From positions 46,790,979 to 46,854,978 of the forward strand of contig CM051519.1 in NCBI GenBank assembly GCA_028015205.1: a stretch of 64,000 nucleotides of DNA. Direction: 5' to 3'. The position numbers were made by a program, and so were the translations under genes. The notes beneath the pieces were generated by a model. The model did no database searches. It was given only the letters and a program-made list of their open reading frames with translations, and was not told the origin of the DNA. The DNA comes from Mytilisepta virgata. Taxonomy: Eukaryota; Mollusca; Bivalvia; Mytilida; Mytilidae. Of the stretch, positions 22,459 through 33,432 are shown piece after piece. The stretch's first letter is position 1. Each line of letters begins with the position of its first letter.

Positions 22459-24001
22459 AAGTGTTCTAGAAAATGTATATTCTCCTTGCATTGGAATAAT
22501 ATTTATACACTTGGACCTAAAGAGAGGTTTTATACATAAACTCCTATCGAAACTTATAAAATTGAAAAATACTATCTTTAAGAGTTTGTTAGGCAGAATA
22601 CTTTTGATCAAAGCATTTCTGTTTATTGAAAAGAAGTAAATGTACATTTGTATAAATTCTCAATACACATGGTAAAATAAGATTTCAACACTATACCCAT
22701 ATTGTATAAATGTCTTCATACCACTCATTAACTTGTAAAAACTTTAGCAATAACCACAAATTGTTTGTCCTTCTATTCTCTCTCTTTGAGAAATTTTGTT
22801 ATGTTTCACTTGTCCAAGGGTTTCTGATGCTCTAGTGGCGGGGGACTTCGGAACACTGTTCGATTTTTATTTCTATTTTGGCAGAGAACATGTCAATTTT
22901 AATGTCTATGGTTTGACCCGGCCGTTGATCGAAACCGCTGGAGAGGACGCTACCAGGAAACCACCGAGGTGGTTCTCATTGGTCATGTTGGTGATAATAC
23001 AAAGATTATATACACAAATGATACCCGAGTCTAAATACAACTTTCTATACAATTTTCTATTTTACATCGTCAGTGATTACTTGTTGAAATTGTTAATTAT
23101 AAGAGTTATTTTCATGTAAGAATTGTTGAAAAAAGGATTGAATTCAGCAAAAAATAAAAATTTCAAAATTGCCCGCCTTAATTTTTTTCAAAAGATGGGT
23201 GATAATCTAGGAAGGTTTTTAATTGTCGCCTAATCTGAGAATTTATGCCACATTAAGGTACACAGCAAGGTATTTTAGCAAATGACTTGCATGAAGTTTT
23301 TGCAATCATTGATTTCACAAATGTCAATATTTGATACTGTCATCTCATGTCTCACACAACTATATTTTTATTGAAAAAAGATGAATATTGCACCTGGTTT
23401 ATGCTCCAAGGTTTGATGAGTCCAGATTCCTCATTACACCATTGTTTATTTGTGTTAATCTTACTTTCAAACAAAAACGCATCAAGCAAACCTCCCTTTG
23501 GACCAATGACAAAACTAATTAGGGTAGATGTACTGTCTGCAGATTCCAATGGCTCAAACTCTTTCTTGGACTACGGAACTAAAGGTCTTGACATATCTAG
23601 TAAAAATTATTAAAACACAAATTATTTTCCATGATTTTTCAAGATAAACATATATTAGATGTGCATCAAATTTTTAATGTTAAGTTTTTTCCTGTAAGAA
23701 CTGACAAAAATCCCAAAGAATATATATTTAAACATTTTATATGTACAGTATATTGTTGATGCAGTTTCAAATAAATGTAAATTGTTGATTGCACATTTTC
23801 AGATATATTATACAGAAACATTATCCTTTAAAGATTTTATGAGAAAATCCATGCTGAGGAACAGTTTATTTTCCTTAGCTGACAAGCAAGGGACATTCCT
23901 GCATAAATGTAGATGAAGAATTGTTTGGTGGTATCTACAGTACGGATCATTTAAAACATCACCCCCAAGCAGACATTTGAAACAGAGATTATGACCGTTC
24001 C
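22459..24001. other. No gene seen
   Basis: The start is the decayed edge of the 161-bp satellite. Small frames at 22796-23119 and 23347-23613 show no family resemblance that I recognise. Around 23155-23240 the words GCCCGCC and GATAATCTAGGAAGG echo the ends of the MITE at 26541-26727. Confidence 0.45.
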
Positions 24002-24066
24002 AAGTTAACTTAGACCAGAGATTATGACTAGTCCGTTTGGTCATAATCTCTGCATAAAGTTAACTT
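24002..24066. repeat. Short foldback flanked by AAGTTAACTT
   Basis: CAGAGATTATGAC (24016-24028) pairs perfectly with GTCATAATCTCTG (24040-24052). The palindrome AAGTTAACTT lies at both ends (24002-24011 and 24057-24066). A further CAGAGATTATGAC lies at 23982-23994. Between 24067 and 25051 I see no gene; GTCCTTAGGACGG-type words recur near 24130-24270. Confidence 0.7.
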
Positions 24067-25051
24067 AAGGACAGAAATGATCCAAATGACTGTTCTTAGG
24101 ACCACGACCAGGACCGCGTCTGGTTTCGTCCTTAGGACGGAGCATTCACACTCAGTTTGTTCTGATGGCCGTTTTTCTCCTTATGACCAAACCCGTCTCT
24201 GCTTTAGGACGGCGCATGCGTAGTATACCAAATGTACTTGAATTCTAGAACTGGTCATCAGGACGGTGCATGCGTAGTTTAAATTCTTCAAATCAAAACA
24301 ATTAATTTGCTTCCAAGACGTCCAGCTAATTTTGTTAAAATATATATGTTTCATGTTAATTAAAAAAAGGACAAATATACCTAAGGAGCAATCAAAACAA
24401 ACGTAATCCAATGGACCGACAAAGTACCCAAACTATCACAAAATTATTCGTATTTTAGTATAATTATATAATGTTTCAGTAACTTTTTGTTAGCTGTAAT
24501 CTTTATCTTTATTTTTTTAATGTTTTTATTTATTATCCTACTTAGGGAATACGAAATTGCATTTAAAAGAATATATTTATTTATTTTTTTTTAATACAAG
24601 CATGACTTTGGGAATATGTTCAACTTATCCAAGGTCGAATGTAACGTGAATGATTTTTCATGTGTAGGTAGAGTGGGAAAGTACTGTATTTTGGGTATAC
24701 ATATTGTCGGATAATGTATGTCTCCTTATCTGATGTATATGCTGCCTTTGATGTTGTGTGCAACTTAACTCTCAACAGTTATTAAATTTTTTTTTCATTG
24801 TTCGAATCAACAGAGGTAAAAACATGAATTCAATGGGATTTTTGCCGGGACCAAGTAGATACCTCAAGTTATCCGAGATATTGAGACAACCAAGTTTGAC
24901 AGAATGAGGTTCGACTGTATATTCATCAAAACATAAGAATATATACTGACATACAATAGAACAGAAAGCGGAAATTTATATGCATGTAGCTACGGTAGAA
25001 AATTACTGTTAAGAATTGTTGAAATAATTGACTCTTTAATAAATAAATTTA

Positions 25052-25406
25052 GGCCATTTTTTTTTAATTACTTGGATTACGGGTATTTTACCCAAAAAAA
25101 TTGGGAGGGTAAAGGAAAAAAAAAAGAAGAAAAAAACCTTTTTGAGATTCTGACAGACTCAAATTTAGTGATTTTTTCTCAATTATAAATATTTTTGTTA
25201 AAATTTAACCAAAACTAACTCATTTTCATTTAAATTTTTAACAAAATCTGTTATTTTCTAGCAATTTTTTTCTTTTTTTTAGCCAAAGATCATAAATTCC
25301 TGAAGGGTAAAGGAATAAAAAAAAAAAAAAAATTTTTTTTTTTTTTGGATTTTCAAAAAATCTGGAAGGAGGATCCGTAATCCAAGTAATTAAAAAAAAA
25401 AAGGCC
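25052..25406. mobile_element. PIF/Harbinger-like MITE, family C, copy 2
   Basis: It has the same ends and interior as the 11070 copy, flanked by TTA (25049-25051 and 25407-25409). The few differences from the other copies suggest a recent burst. Confidence 0.8.
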
Positions 25407-25409
25407 TTA

Positions 25410-26540
25410 GCTTGAATGCGGTGGTTTGATTAGTTGAAAAATTAGTTTCGTATGTCAATGAAGTAAATTTTATGTAGACAGGCCCACTTTGCCAGTTTAC
25501 CTCTTTTTGTGTTAATGTGCACTACATTTCATTTTAATGTGCACTACATTTTATTTTTCCATTGTTGTACAACACAAATTTTTGCATTTAGTATTGGTTG
25601 GAGATTTACTAATAAGGAATGACTGTAATCAATATTTGTTTCAATGGGATATTAAGTTAATTTTCGCTTTGCACATTAGGTCTACATGGATTATACAGTG
25701 TACAAAGAGGAAATTAACTCCATATTGCAATGAAACAAATATTTCTGACAATCAATGTGCCTAGACTCCCAAGGCCTTTTTGACTAAATTCTAATGTATA
25801 AAAAATTTGTAGTAATTTAGCAAACTTTTGCATTTTTTGACTAAATTCTAATGTATAAAAAATTTGTAGTAATTCAGCAAAATTTTACATGAGTATAACT
25901 ATAGATATAAAGTGTTTTTTAAAGTTTTTGTGTCGGTAAGGCCTTGTGAGTTTCGTCCCCTTAATATGAACACAAAAAAATAAATAACTGTGTGATTGGG
26001 ACTCATCAGTAGGCATCACACTATGTTATGTCTTTATTTATTGATTATTTGATGGTAATTTAGAAAACATGGTTTTCATTATGAAGATTTAATTTCAGAA
26101 TTTTACCTTTTGGAAAAATTTAAAGTTTTGAAAACTTGAGTTTTGTGAAAAAAGTGTTAAGTGTAGTAATAATTAGGATTTGAAAAAAATTATATTAATA
26201 TTATTTGATGTCTCGAGAAATAAGTTTTATGGTGAACTTGAAATTGAACTAATCATATGAAAGGAATTTGGTCTTTGTTATTACTCTGATTATTTTACTC
26301 CATTTTTTAATCTTTTGTTTGCTTTTGAGGATTTTTAACATGCAGACGTTATTTTTGAAATGTTGAAAAATTGAAGCAATTTGCTGCAGTAAGGCAATTG
26401 GATAGAAAATTTGTACGTATTCTGAAATAAAATAATTTTTGTGTGTTCATTTACAATATATATTTAGGCTTTCAACTAACTTTTAATGTATATTTAAGGC
26501 ATCATTAGGAAAATCTTTTTAAGGCCAAAATAAAAAATAT
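25410..26540. other. No gene seen; one 60-bp duplication
   Basis: TTTTGACTAAATTCTAATGT and the bases after it recur 60 bp apart (about 25777 and 25837). Otherwise this is AT-rich sequence without recognisable features. Confidence 0.5.
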
Positions 26541-26727
26541 CCTAGATTCTCATCCCCTCCCGACCTGATTTTTTCAGCCTGTTCAAAAAATGTTATTTTG
26601 ATGTTGTGACAAATTTTGGTGAATTTCTTTTAAAATGACAGTATTTTTCACTGAAATAGATAACAAATAAAAAATAAAATTTGCCCACCCGCCCCAAATT
26701 TTACAAATAGTTGGATGAGAATCTAGG
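26541..26727. mobile_element. Small MITE-like element
   Basis: CCTAGATTCTCATCC (26541-26555) is matched by its exact complement at 26713-26727. The arms enclose about 157 bp with GC-rich patches (CCCTCCCGACC and CCCACCCGCCCC). The target duplication is unclear. Confidence 0.55.
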
Positions 26728-28250
26728 AATTATGTTATTATGGCTGAATGCAGGTTTTTTTTTCAAGTTAAATTTGGTGTTTTTCATGAAATAGGTGATA
26801 GTTTTTAATACTTTTTAAGACAATAAATTGCTTAAACGCAAGATATGTGCAATTAATACTGAATATAAAAGATTAAAAAATTTGTTATCTTTGGATCATG
26901 GATCTTAAGTGTTAGGGTGTACAAATTGAGAAAAAAAAAACACTTCAGTAATGAAAGATAAAATGATAAAAAAATAATGGTAAAATTTCAATGGAATAGT
27001 TGAATAGAATACAAATAATTTTTAAATGTGAAATTTAGATATCAATAAGAAAAATAAAGGTTTATTCTAATTACTACAAAAATTAAGATGTTGTGTTGTC
27101 TTAAATAGGGAGAAAAAGGTTAATTGAAAGCCTTCCTTTGTAACGAAATACTTGCATAATATATACAGGTGGGCTTAAAGGGACGAATTGAAAAATATAT
27201 TACATACAGTAGTATAGAAACTAAATACACTAAAACTATACAATATTCATCAATATTGAAAATAAAATATTGATATACAACAAAACAAAGGTGTAATCTA
27301 AATGTATGTAGTGTGAAATGGCTTGATGTCTTGTTGAAATGTATGTGCTTTATTGACTTTCATAATTATTACTACATGTATATATTTGGAATGGAAATAA
27401 GTTTGAATATGAAATTTAGAGTGAATTAAATTTTAAGGGTTTATTTTGTACTGTAGGGGTGCATGGGGAAAATATTCAGATTTCATGAACATGTCTTTTG
27501 AATGTATTTGTATGTTTACATTTTACAAAATGAGGCCAAAGAAAAATGATTGTTGGTTTCGTTGGACTTGACTGTTTTTTTTGTTGTTTTTTTTTTTGTG
27601 CTGCGTTCTTTAAATTTTTTGCCATTTTCAAAGAAACAAAATTATAAACTAATTTGTTGGATCCTTCCAGAAGCAAAGTTTTTGTTCAATATAACTTTTT
27701 AAAATAACTTTAACTTCTTTCAAGCTTTATAGTTAAATTACAACAGAAAACATCTATATCAATGTTTCTGTTATTAAAAAGACAATAAATTTGCAAAATT
27801 GATTAAAAATATTGTTTTAAAAAATAATTTTGGTGCTTATTGGGTCTTAAAACTATTTTCATGTTAGGGGAAACGAACAATCAATTTTCCTAAACTTAAG
27901 TAGTGACGGGTGTGTAGATATATTATAAACGATTATAGATCTATGAGCATTTTGCTTTCAGAATGTTGTTCTTGAAATGCAAGTGTTTATATTTATACAT
28001 ATAAATCCTTATAATTAATCCTTATAATTAGTCAATACATGTCAGTTATGCAAAACTAACATTGTAAATGGAATGTTATGTGGTATAAGTGATTGAAATG
28101 TATTGAGGTAACACTTTAAGTAAACATAAATAGTTAACAAAAATATGTAAATAAAACATGGCAATGAAAGTTTACCAACAAAAAAGATTCATGATTGGAC
28201 GTAATATGAATTACAGGACTAGTTGTATAAAAAATGGTTGCAGTCCAAAA
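26728..28250. other. No gene seen
   Basis: This is strongly AT-rich sequence with scattered homopolymers. No frame resembles a known protein. Confidence 0.5.
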
Positions 28251-29520
28251 TACATCATCTGCCACCAAAGTGGTGGACTGCAGACAATGTAGCATCGTCA
28301 ACAACTGCTACTACAAAAATAACAAAGATCATCTGCCACCAAAGTGGTGGACTGCAGACAATGTAGCATCATCAACAACTACGACTACAAAAATAACAAA
28401 GATCATCTGCCACCAAAGTGGTGGACTGCAGACAATGTAGCCAGACATGTTAAGTTTGAGGAATGGCTGTCCGGGAGATTTTAAAAATTTGTCCGATAGA
28501 GTCATCTCAAAACTTCTGTGTAGCGCAGCACTTGACTTTTGCTCATAAAAATATAAGAAAATCATATTGAAACATTATTACATATCAGTTTAATAATGTG
28601 TGAATAAAAAAAAGGGAAATGAATGCTTTGGCATCAGTTTTCCTGTGACCAAATTTTGATTTTTGGAATCTAAAGGTTTAATAACTACATTAATGTTATA
28701 TTACAACTAAAAGTGAAGCATATTTATGCGATTTATGTAGGTTTTGTGTCTTCTTATCAGACCGGGAGATTTTAAGGTTTGTCCGGTACCCGGAAGATCA
28801 TCTGTTAAAACTGGGAGTCTCCCGGACAATCCGAGAGACTTAACATGTCTGATGTAGCATCGTCAACAACTACTACTACAAAAATAACAAAGATCATCTG
28901 AAACCTAAGTGGTGGACTGCAGACAATGTAGCATCGTCAACAACTACTACTACAAAAATAACAAAGATCATCTGCCACCAAAGTGGTGGACTGCAGACGA
29001 TATAGCATTATCAACAACTACTATTACAAAAATAACAAAGATCATCTGCCACCAAAGTGGCGGACTGCAGACGATATAGCATCATCAACTACTATTACAA
29101 AAATAACAAAAATCATCTGCCACCAAAGTGGTGGTCTGCAGACGATATAGCATTAGCAACTACAAATTCTATAACTACATGTACAAAAAATATGGCATGG
29201 ATCATCTGCCACCAAAGTGGTGGACTGCAGACAATATAGCATCATCAACAACTAACTATTACAAAAATAACAAAAATCATCTGCCACCAAAGTGGTGGAC
29301 TGCAGACGATATAGCATCATCAACTAAAAATTCTATAACTACATGTACAAAAAATATGGCATGGATCATCTGCCACCAAGTGGTGGACTGCAGACATTAA
29401 TGATCAACTACTTGAACAAAAATAACAAAATATGTCTGCCATCCAAGTGATGGACTGCAGATGTTATGGCATATCATCAACTACTTGTACAAATGTAACT
29501 AAAATCATCTGCCTGCAAAA
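28251..29520. repeat. Tandem array of about 73-bp units
   Basis: About a dozen units carry CATCTGCCACCAAAGTGGTG then GACTGCAGAC. The core is an inverted repeat, CCACC-AAAGT-GGTGG. Starts lie near 28256, 28329, 28405, 28897, 28970, 29043, 29115, 29202, 29278, 29366 and 29434. The linkers vary (AAAATAACAAAGAT or longer). A MITE splits the array at 28442-28851. Frames rich in HLPPKWWTAD are translations of the repeat. Confidence 0.9.
28442..28851. mobile_element. MITE inserted in the 73-bp array, hAT-like
   Basis: The ends are CAGACATGTTAAGT and its exact complement ACTTAACATGTCTG, with further imperfect pairing around CTGTCCGGGAGA. ATGTAGC flanks both sides (28435-28441 and 28852-28858), a 7-bp duplication. 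hAT elements usually make 8 bp, so the family is uncertain. Confidence 0.75.
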
Positions 29521-29899
29521 AAATGTACATGGGATTTTCTTCCAAGTATCTAGAGAATATGGAAACTATGAAATTATTGAAATGGGAAACTGTAATGTCT
29601 TATTCAATACAGAAAAGGAGCAGTGGCACAGGACAGCTAATAGTATTTCGTGTTATCTATGTAATTGTTTGCCAATCTGTTTGGTTTAACTTATTAAAGA
29701 CTTGTGTTTTCTCTGACGAAAAATTGTTAAGGAGCATGTAGGTAGGGACAATGTTGGTTATTACTCAAAATACACCCAATGATAAAATATCATCACTGTA
29801 CTACCTTATTCCTCGTATTAAGCGCCCCTGCCGTTATAAGCACCACTTCACTTTAATTTGTTTGAAAACCTTAAGCGCCCCCTCAAAATCCTGTAATTA

Positions 29900-30150
29900 G
29901 GCCAAACATAGAAATATGTTTGTTTGCTGTTCCCCTACCCAAGAGTCCAAGGCTTGGGTAGGTAGGTAGTGAAAATATTTTATTGATTGAAATATTTCAA
30001 GCCCTAATTTTATAAAAATACTGTTGTAAATTCTATTTCAGGATAATAAAAAAATATTTTCATTAAAACACTAATGAAATTTTTTTGGTCGGATCATTTT
30101 TTTTTTGGTAGGTAGGTGAACTGCAAACAAACAATATTTTAATTTTTGCC
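29900..30150. mobile_element. PIF/Harbinger-like MITE, family B
   Basis: The ends are GGCCAAACATAGAAATATGT and, on the complement, GGCAAAAATTAAAATATTGT, both continuing TTGTTTGC. TTA lies on each side (29897-29899 and 30151-30153). The second TTA is shared with the adjacent family C copy. Confidence 0.7.
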
Positions 30151-30153
30151 TTA

Positions 30154-30505
30154 GGCCATTTTTTTTTTAATTACTTGGATTATGGGTATTTTACCCAAAA
30201 AAATTGGGAGGGTAAAGGGGAAAAAAAAAAAAAAAACCTTTTTGAGATTCTGACAGACTCAAATTTAGTGATTTTTTTCTCAATTATAAATATTTTTGTT
30301 AAAATTTAACCAAAACTAACTCATTTTCATTTAAATTTTTAACAAAATCTGTTATTTTCTAGCAATTTTTTTGTTTTTTTAGCCAAAGATCATAAATTCC
30401 TGAAGGGTAAAGGAATAAAAAAAAAAAAAAATTTTTTTTTTTTTTTGGATTTTCAAAAAATTTGGAAGGAGGATTTGTAATCCAAGTAATTACAAAAAAA
30501 AGGCC
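30154..30505. mobile_element. PIF/Harbinger-like MITE, family C, copy 3
   Basis: It is a near copy of 11070-11419 and 25052-25406. TTA flanks it (30151-30153 and 30506-30508). Its right TTA is the innermost sequence shared by the two palindrome arms. Confidence 0.8.
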
Positions 30506-31167
30506 TTACGGTAATTGTACTTCATATACTGCAGGCCAGATCGAAGTATGTTTTTAAGTGATGAACGTCCATTCAAAAACATGACACACATGCAAAAATG
30601 GAAAATCGAAAGTAAAAAGTCAATACTGTAACGGAAAACCTATGAAATGAATATAGTTTGTGTTGTACTTAAAAAGCCCCCCCTTTTCATTTTTTTAGGT
30701 GCTTAATACGAGGAATACGGTACTGACATTTGCGAAGTTATTGACTAAAGCAAAAAATATTGCTAAAACATATATGTACTAACAAATTAACAAACACTAT
30801 ATCCACTCCCTTACTCCATCGAGTGAGGTTACTAAAACCTTCACCTAGTTATTTTTATTAATTTTTTTTTTTGACAAAAAGGACCTTTTTACCACCTGAC
30901 CCACCTTTTTTTCCAATATCAAGATCAGAATAGGGCAACTATCATTGTACTTAAGGTTTCACTGTATAGAAATATTGGTTAAAATATTATACAGGAAGTT
31001 GATGACAGCTTCATAACATGCATTAAGAAATTACATGTATAGTCTTGATGTTTTACATTGATTTTAATTGTAATACGTTTATTTTGATGATTTTTTTTCT
31101 TTTTTTTTAAATGTCCTGGAGGTTTTTTTACTCTTTTTTGATTCTGGTTCCGAGTTGTCAGATGAGT

Positions 31168-31824
31168 CTAAGGGTTTTTTGTTCTGGAAACTTTTTTGCC
31201 TTTTCCTTTGAGTTTTTTATCCTTTTTTTTGTTGCTTTCTGAATAGGAGTCGGTGTCAGAGTCAAGAATTATTCTTCGTCGTGCTCTTTGTGATTTTTTA
31301 ACTTGGTTTTTCTCTTCTTTTGGTGTACATATATTTGGCTTTGGAAGTTGTACATCTTCCTCACTTAAACACATTTTTGCTTTATCTGAGTGCGAATCCA
31401 TAGCAATTGTTTCTTTTTGCGCTTCACCAGCATTTTTTGTTGTAGTCATGAACTTTATGATGGAACCTTTTTTGGGCTCTGATGGTGTACTGGTAGCTGT
31501 ACTTTGTGTACTGGTTGCTGATGAGGGTGTTCTGGTAGATGAGGGTGTACTCATAAATGTTGATAGTGTACTGGTTACTGTTGATAGTGTGCTGGTGGAT
31601 GATGACAGTGTACTGGTCGCTGATGAGGGTGATCTGGTAGATGATGAGGGGGTGGTTTCAGCTGAAACTCTACCTGTGTTTGCCAGAATTCTAGCAGTGA
31701 GAAAGCTTTCCTGCTGGTTTAGAGCTCTTAATTGTTGGTTAAGTTTTTCTAACTGTTTTGTGAGTTCATTTTTCTGCACCAGCACATCTTTTAATTTATC
31801 TAAACATTGAGATTTTTCCTCCAT
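31168..31824 (-). CDS. ORF4 coiled-coil, Ser/Thr- and Lys-rich protein (right, intact)
   Basis: The 218-residue product has no domain that I recognise. Residues 1-50 have heptad-spaced leucines and many Gln and Lys (LEKLNQQLRALNQQ), a probable coiled coil. Residues 60-125 are almost all Ser, Thr and Pro in short repeats (SSATSTLSSS). The C-terminal third is charged, with an arginine-rich KSQRARRR patch, an acidic SDTDSYSES patch and a lysine-rich end, resembling nuclear or chromatin-linked tails. The start follows an AATTACAG acceptor directly. The TAG stop comes two codons after an A AAA AAC heptamer, and a -1 shift would add 31 residues. It is the last ORF of the cassette, about 1 kb after ORF3. 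The left copy has a stop at codon 18. Confidence 0.7.
   Translation of the reverse strand: MEEKSQCLDKLKDVLVQKNELTKQLEKLNQQLRALNQQESFLTARILANTGRVSAETTPSSSTRSPSSATSTLSSSTSTLSTVTSTLSTFMSTPSSTRTPSSATSTQSTATSTPSEPKKGSIIKFMTTTKNAGEAQKETIAMDSHSDKAKMCLSEEDVQLPKPNICTPKEEKNQVKKSQRARRRIILDSDTDSYSESNKKKDKKLKGKGKKVSRTKNP
31174..31180 (-). promoter_or_regulatory. Candidate -1 frameshift heptamer A AAA AAC (right copy)
   Basis: This is identical in sequence and register to the left-arm heptamer. The alternative frame runs to a TAA at 31079-31081. The extension begins PLDSSDNSEPESKK, echoing LDSDTDSYSESNKK upstream, which supports former or present coding. Confidence 0.45.
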
Positions 31825-32094
31825 CTGTAATTTATAAATTATTTTTTGATAAATATAAGCAAATACATGTATATAAATTGCATGTTAATAATTGTTGTAC
31901 ATTATATGCATGCTGTGTAAAGGAGTATGTACAATAAAGGGCATACATGTACATGTTTCTTGCTTGCAGAATTACATGTAGGAATATTTTCATTTAGAGC
32001 TTTTCTTTTAATTGTTGTTGGTATATCACTGTTGATATTTTGCAAAAATGAAAATTCAACAGAATGGGTGCAGTGACATCACATCTATTATTTA

Positions 32095-32515
32095 GGTTAT
32101 TATTTTTTAAATTTCTTGGATTACGGGAATTTCATCCAAAAAATATCAGCCGGTAAAGGAAAAAAAGAAAAAAGAAAAACTTACACCAGATTCTAAGTTC
32201 CGATCCGCCCGACAAACTTCGATATAACGATGTTTTACATGGTCAGCTGTGACCAATCATAAATTCTGATACTAACTCAACTGGAAATGTAACTATAAGG
32301 AAGTGTTTTCTTCACATCGAACCAAAACAGGCTTGTTTTCATGCGATTTTAATCAAATTCTGCTATTTTCTTACAATCTTTTTGCTATTTTTTCTGCCAG
32401 GGAAAAAAAATTGCTGATAGGTAGCGGAATTAAAAAAAAATTTTTTTTAGATTTGCAAAAAAACTTGGACATATGTTGGAGGTGGATGTGTAATCCAAGT
32501 AATAAAAAATTGGCC
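32095..32515. mobile_element. PIF/Harbinger-like MITE, family D (right-arm copy)
   Basis: This is the mirror of 16143-16563, at the same site between ORF3 and ORF4. It therefore predates the duplication of the arms. Confidence 0.7.
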
Positions 32516-32802
32516 TTACTAATACTGAAATGTAATTTTGTTTTATGAAATATAAGGGCTTTGATTTTAGGGTTATATATATGGCCATTATTAAACATTC
32601 TCCTTTACATAACATAAATTGTTGTTACAATGTGGATGCAGATATGGAACTTTTAATTTACTCTTTCATCTCAGAAATGATTAATTATAAATCATTGTTG
32701 CTAGTGAACAATAAAAGTATTTTTCAGGAATGTAAATTTTGTAAGTACAGAGCAATTGTGAGTTAGCATGATACAGACTGTAGCTTTCTTTTTGCATGCA
32801 TG

Positions 32803-33432
32803 TTAGAAGATGTCGAGCCAACAATAAAATTTACAGCTTTCGAAGTCACGACAATCCAAGTTTTCAGATTTGTCTTCAAATTTTGGTAGTTGAATTGGGA
32901 ATTCTAATATTGAAATATCCTTGTCAACATAATGACACAATAAATGTCTATAAAAGTCAGTTTCAGTGGCAGTTAATTCAGAAAACAGGAAAGCTTGGTT
33001 ATTTAACACATGTAAGCTTTGGCTCATTTCGTAAGTTGCTATAAGACATGGTTGGTCATTAAATGCAGCACTTATGATGTTTTCAAGTGACTGCTTGGTT
33101 TGAATTTCATCAGCAATAACATCTATTTCCTTTATATCAAAAGTATCTGGATGTATAAGGAATGAAAAGTCAAAATTATTGTGTTTCAATCGTCCAGTGT
33201 ATCCCAATTCATCATAATGTACATGAAATGGACCGTCAGGTGGAATTTCCAGAATGCCATTCTGCAACATGCAGGTATGCTTATAAGCAGTTTGACAATT
33301 TCTGCTAATGGACGTTAAATGCTCAATTTCATTTCTACATGCAGCAGGCAATGAGTTTATCTGTTCATTGGTTATATTTGGAGTAGAAGAAATTTTTCCA
33401 GCTGCCAAAAACTGTAAGGTTGGGATGATCAT
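32803..33432 (-). CDS. ORF3, unrecognised 209-residue protein (right copy)
   Basis: This is the mirror of 15226-15855. It differs at one residue that I can see, Cys for Phe in the SRNCQTAYKH segment. The same acceptor precedes the ATG. No family is recognised. Confidence 0.65.
   Translation of the reverse strand: MIIPTLQFLAAGKISSTPNITNEQINSLPAACRNEIEHLTSISRNCQTAYKHTCMLQNGILEIPPDGPFHVHYDELGYTGRLKHNNFDFSFLIHPDTFDIKEIDVIADEIQTKQSLENIISAAFNDQPCLIATYEMSQSLHVLNNQAFLFSELTATETDFYRHLLCHYVDKDISILEFPIQLPKFEDKSENLDCRDFESCKFYCWLDIF

Larger units (their letters stand above)
18158..30505. other. Unique spacer between the palindrome arms
   Basis: These 12.35 kb are not part of the inverted repeat. They contain no intact gene that I can recognise. 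The contents are a LINE remnant, a 161-bp satellite, a 73-bp tandem array and several MITEs, listed separately. Confidence 0.9.
29804..30720. mobile_element. Family A MITE, complete but interrupted by two MITEs
   Basis: The left end CCTTATTCCTCGTATTAAGC follows TA (29802-29803), and the right end precedes TA (30721-30722). Its interior is split at a TTA (29897-29899) by elements B and C. The right part, 30506-30720, belongs to the palindrome arm. The left part, 29804-29899, has no partner in the left arm. Confidence 0.75.

Noticed and set aside
22796..23119. 107-codon frame in the spacer
   Set aside because: It has no recognisable motif, an AT-rich hydrophobic end, and no splice or start context. 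It is probably accidental.
23808..24044. 78-codon Cys/His-containing frame on the minus strand
   Set aside because: No spacing fits a known zinc finger, and it overlaps an inverted-repeat cluster. The support is not enough to call a gene.
28251..29520. Regular repeats resembling a CRISPR array
   Set aside because: Linkers are repetitive, not unique; spacing is irregular; there are no cas genes; and the sequence is eukaryotic.
31253..31810. 185-codon open frame antisense to ORF4 (also 16848-17411 in the left arm)
   Set aside because: It is the antisense shadow of the Ser/Thr-rich repeats of ORF4. The sense frame has the coiled coil, acceptor and charged tail.
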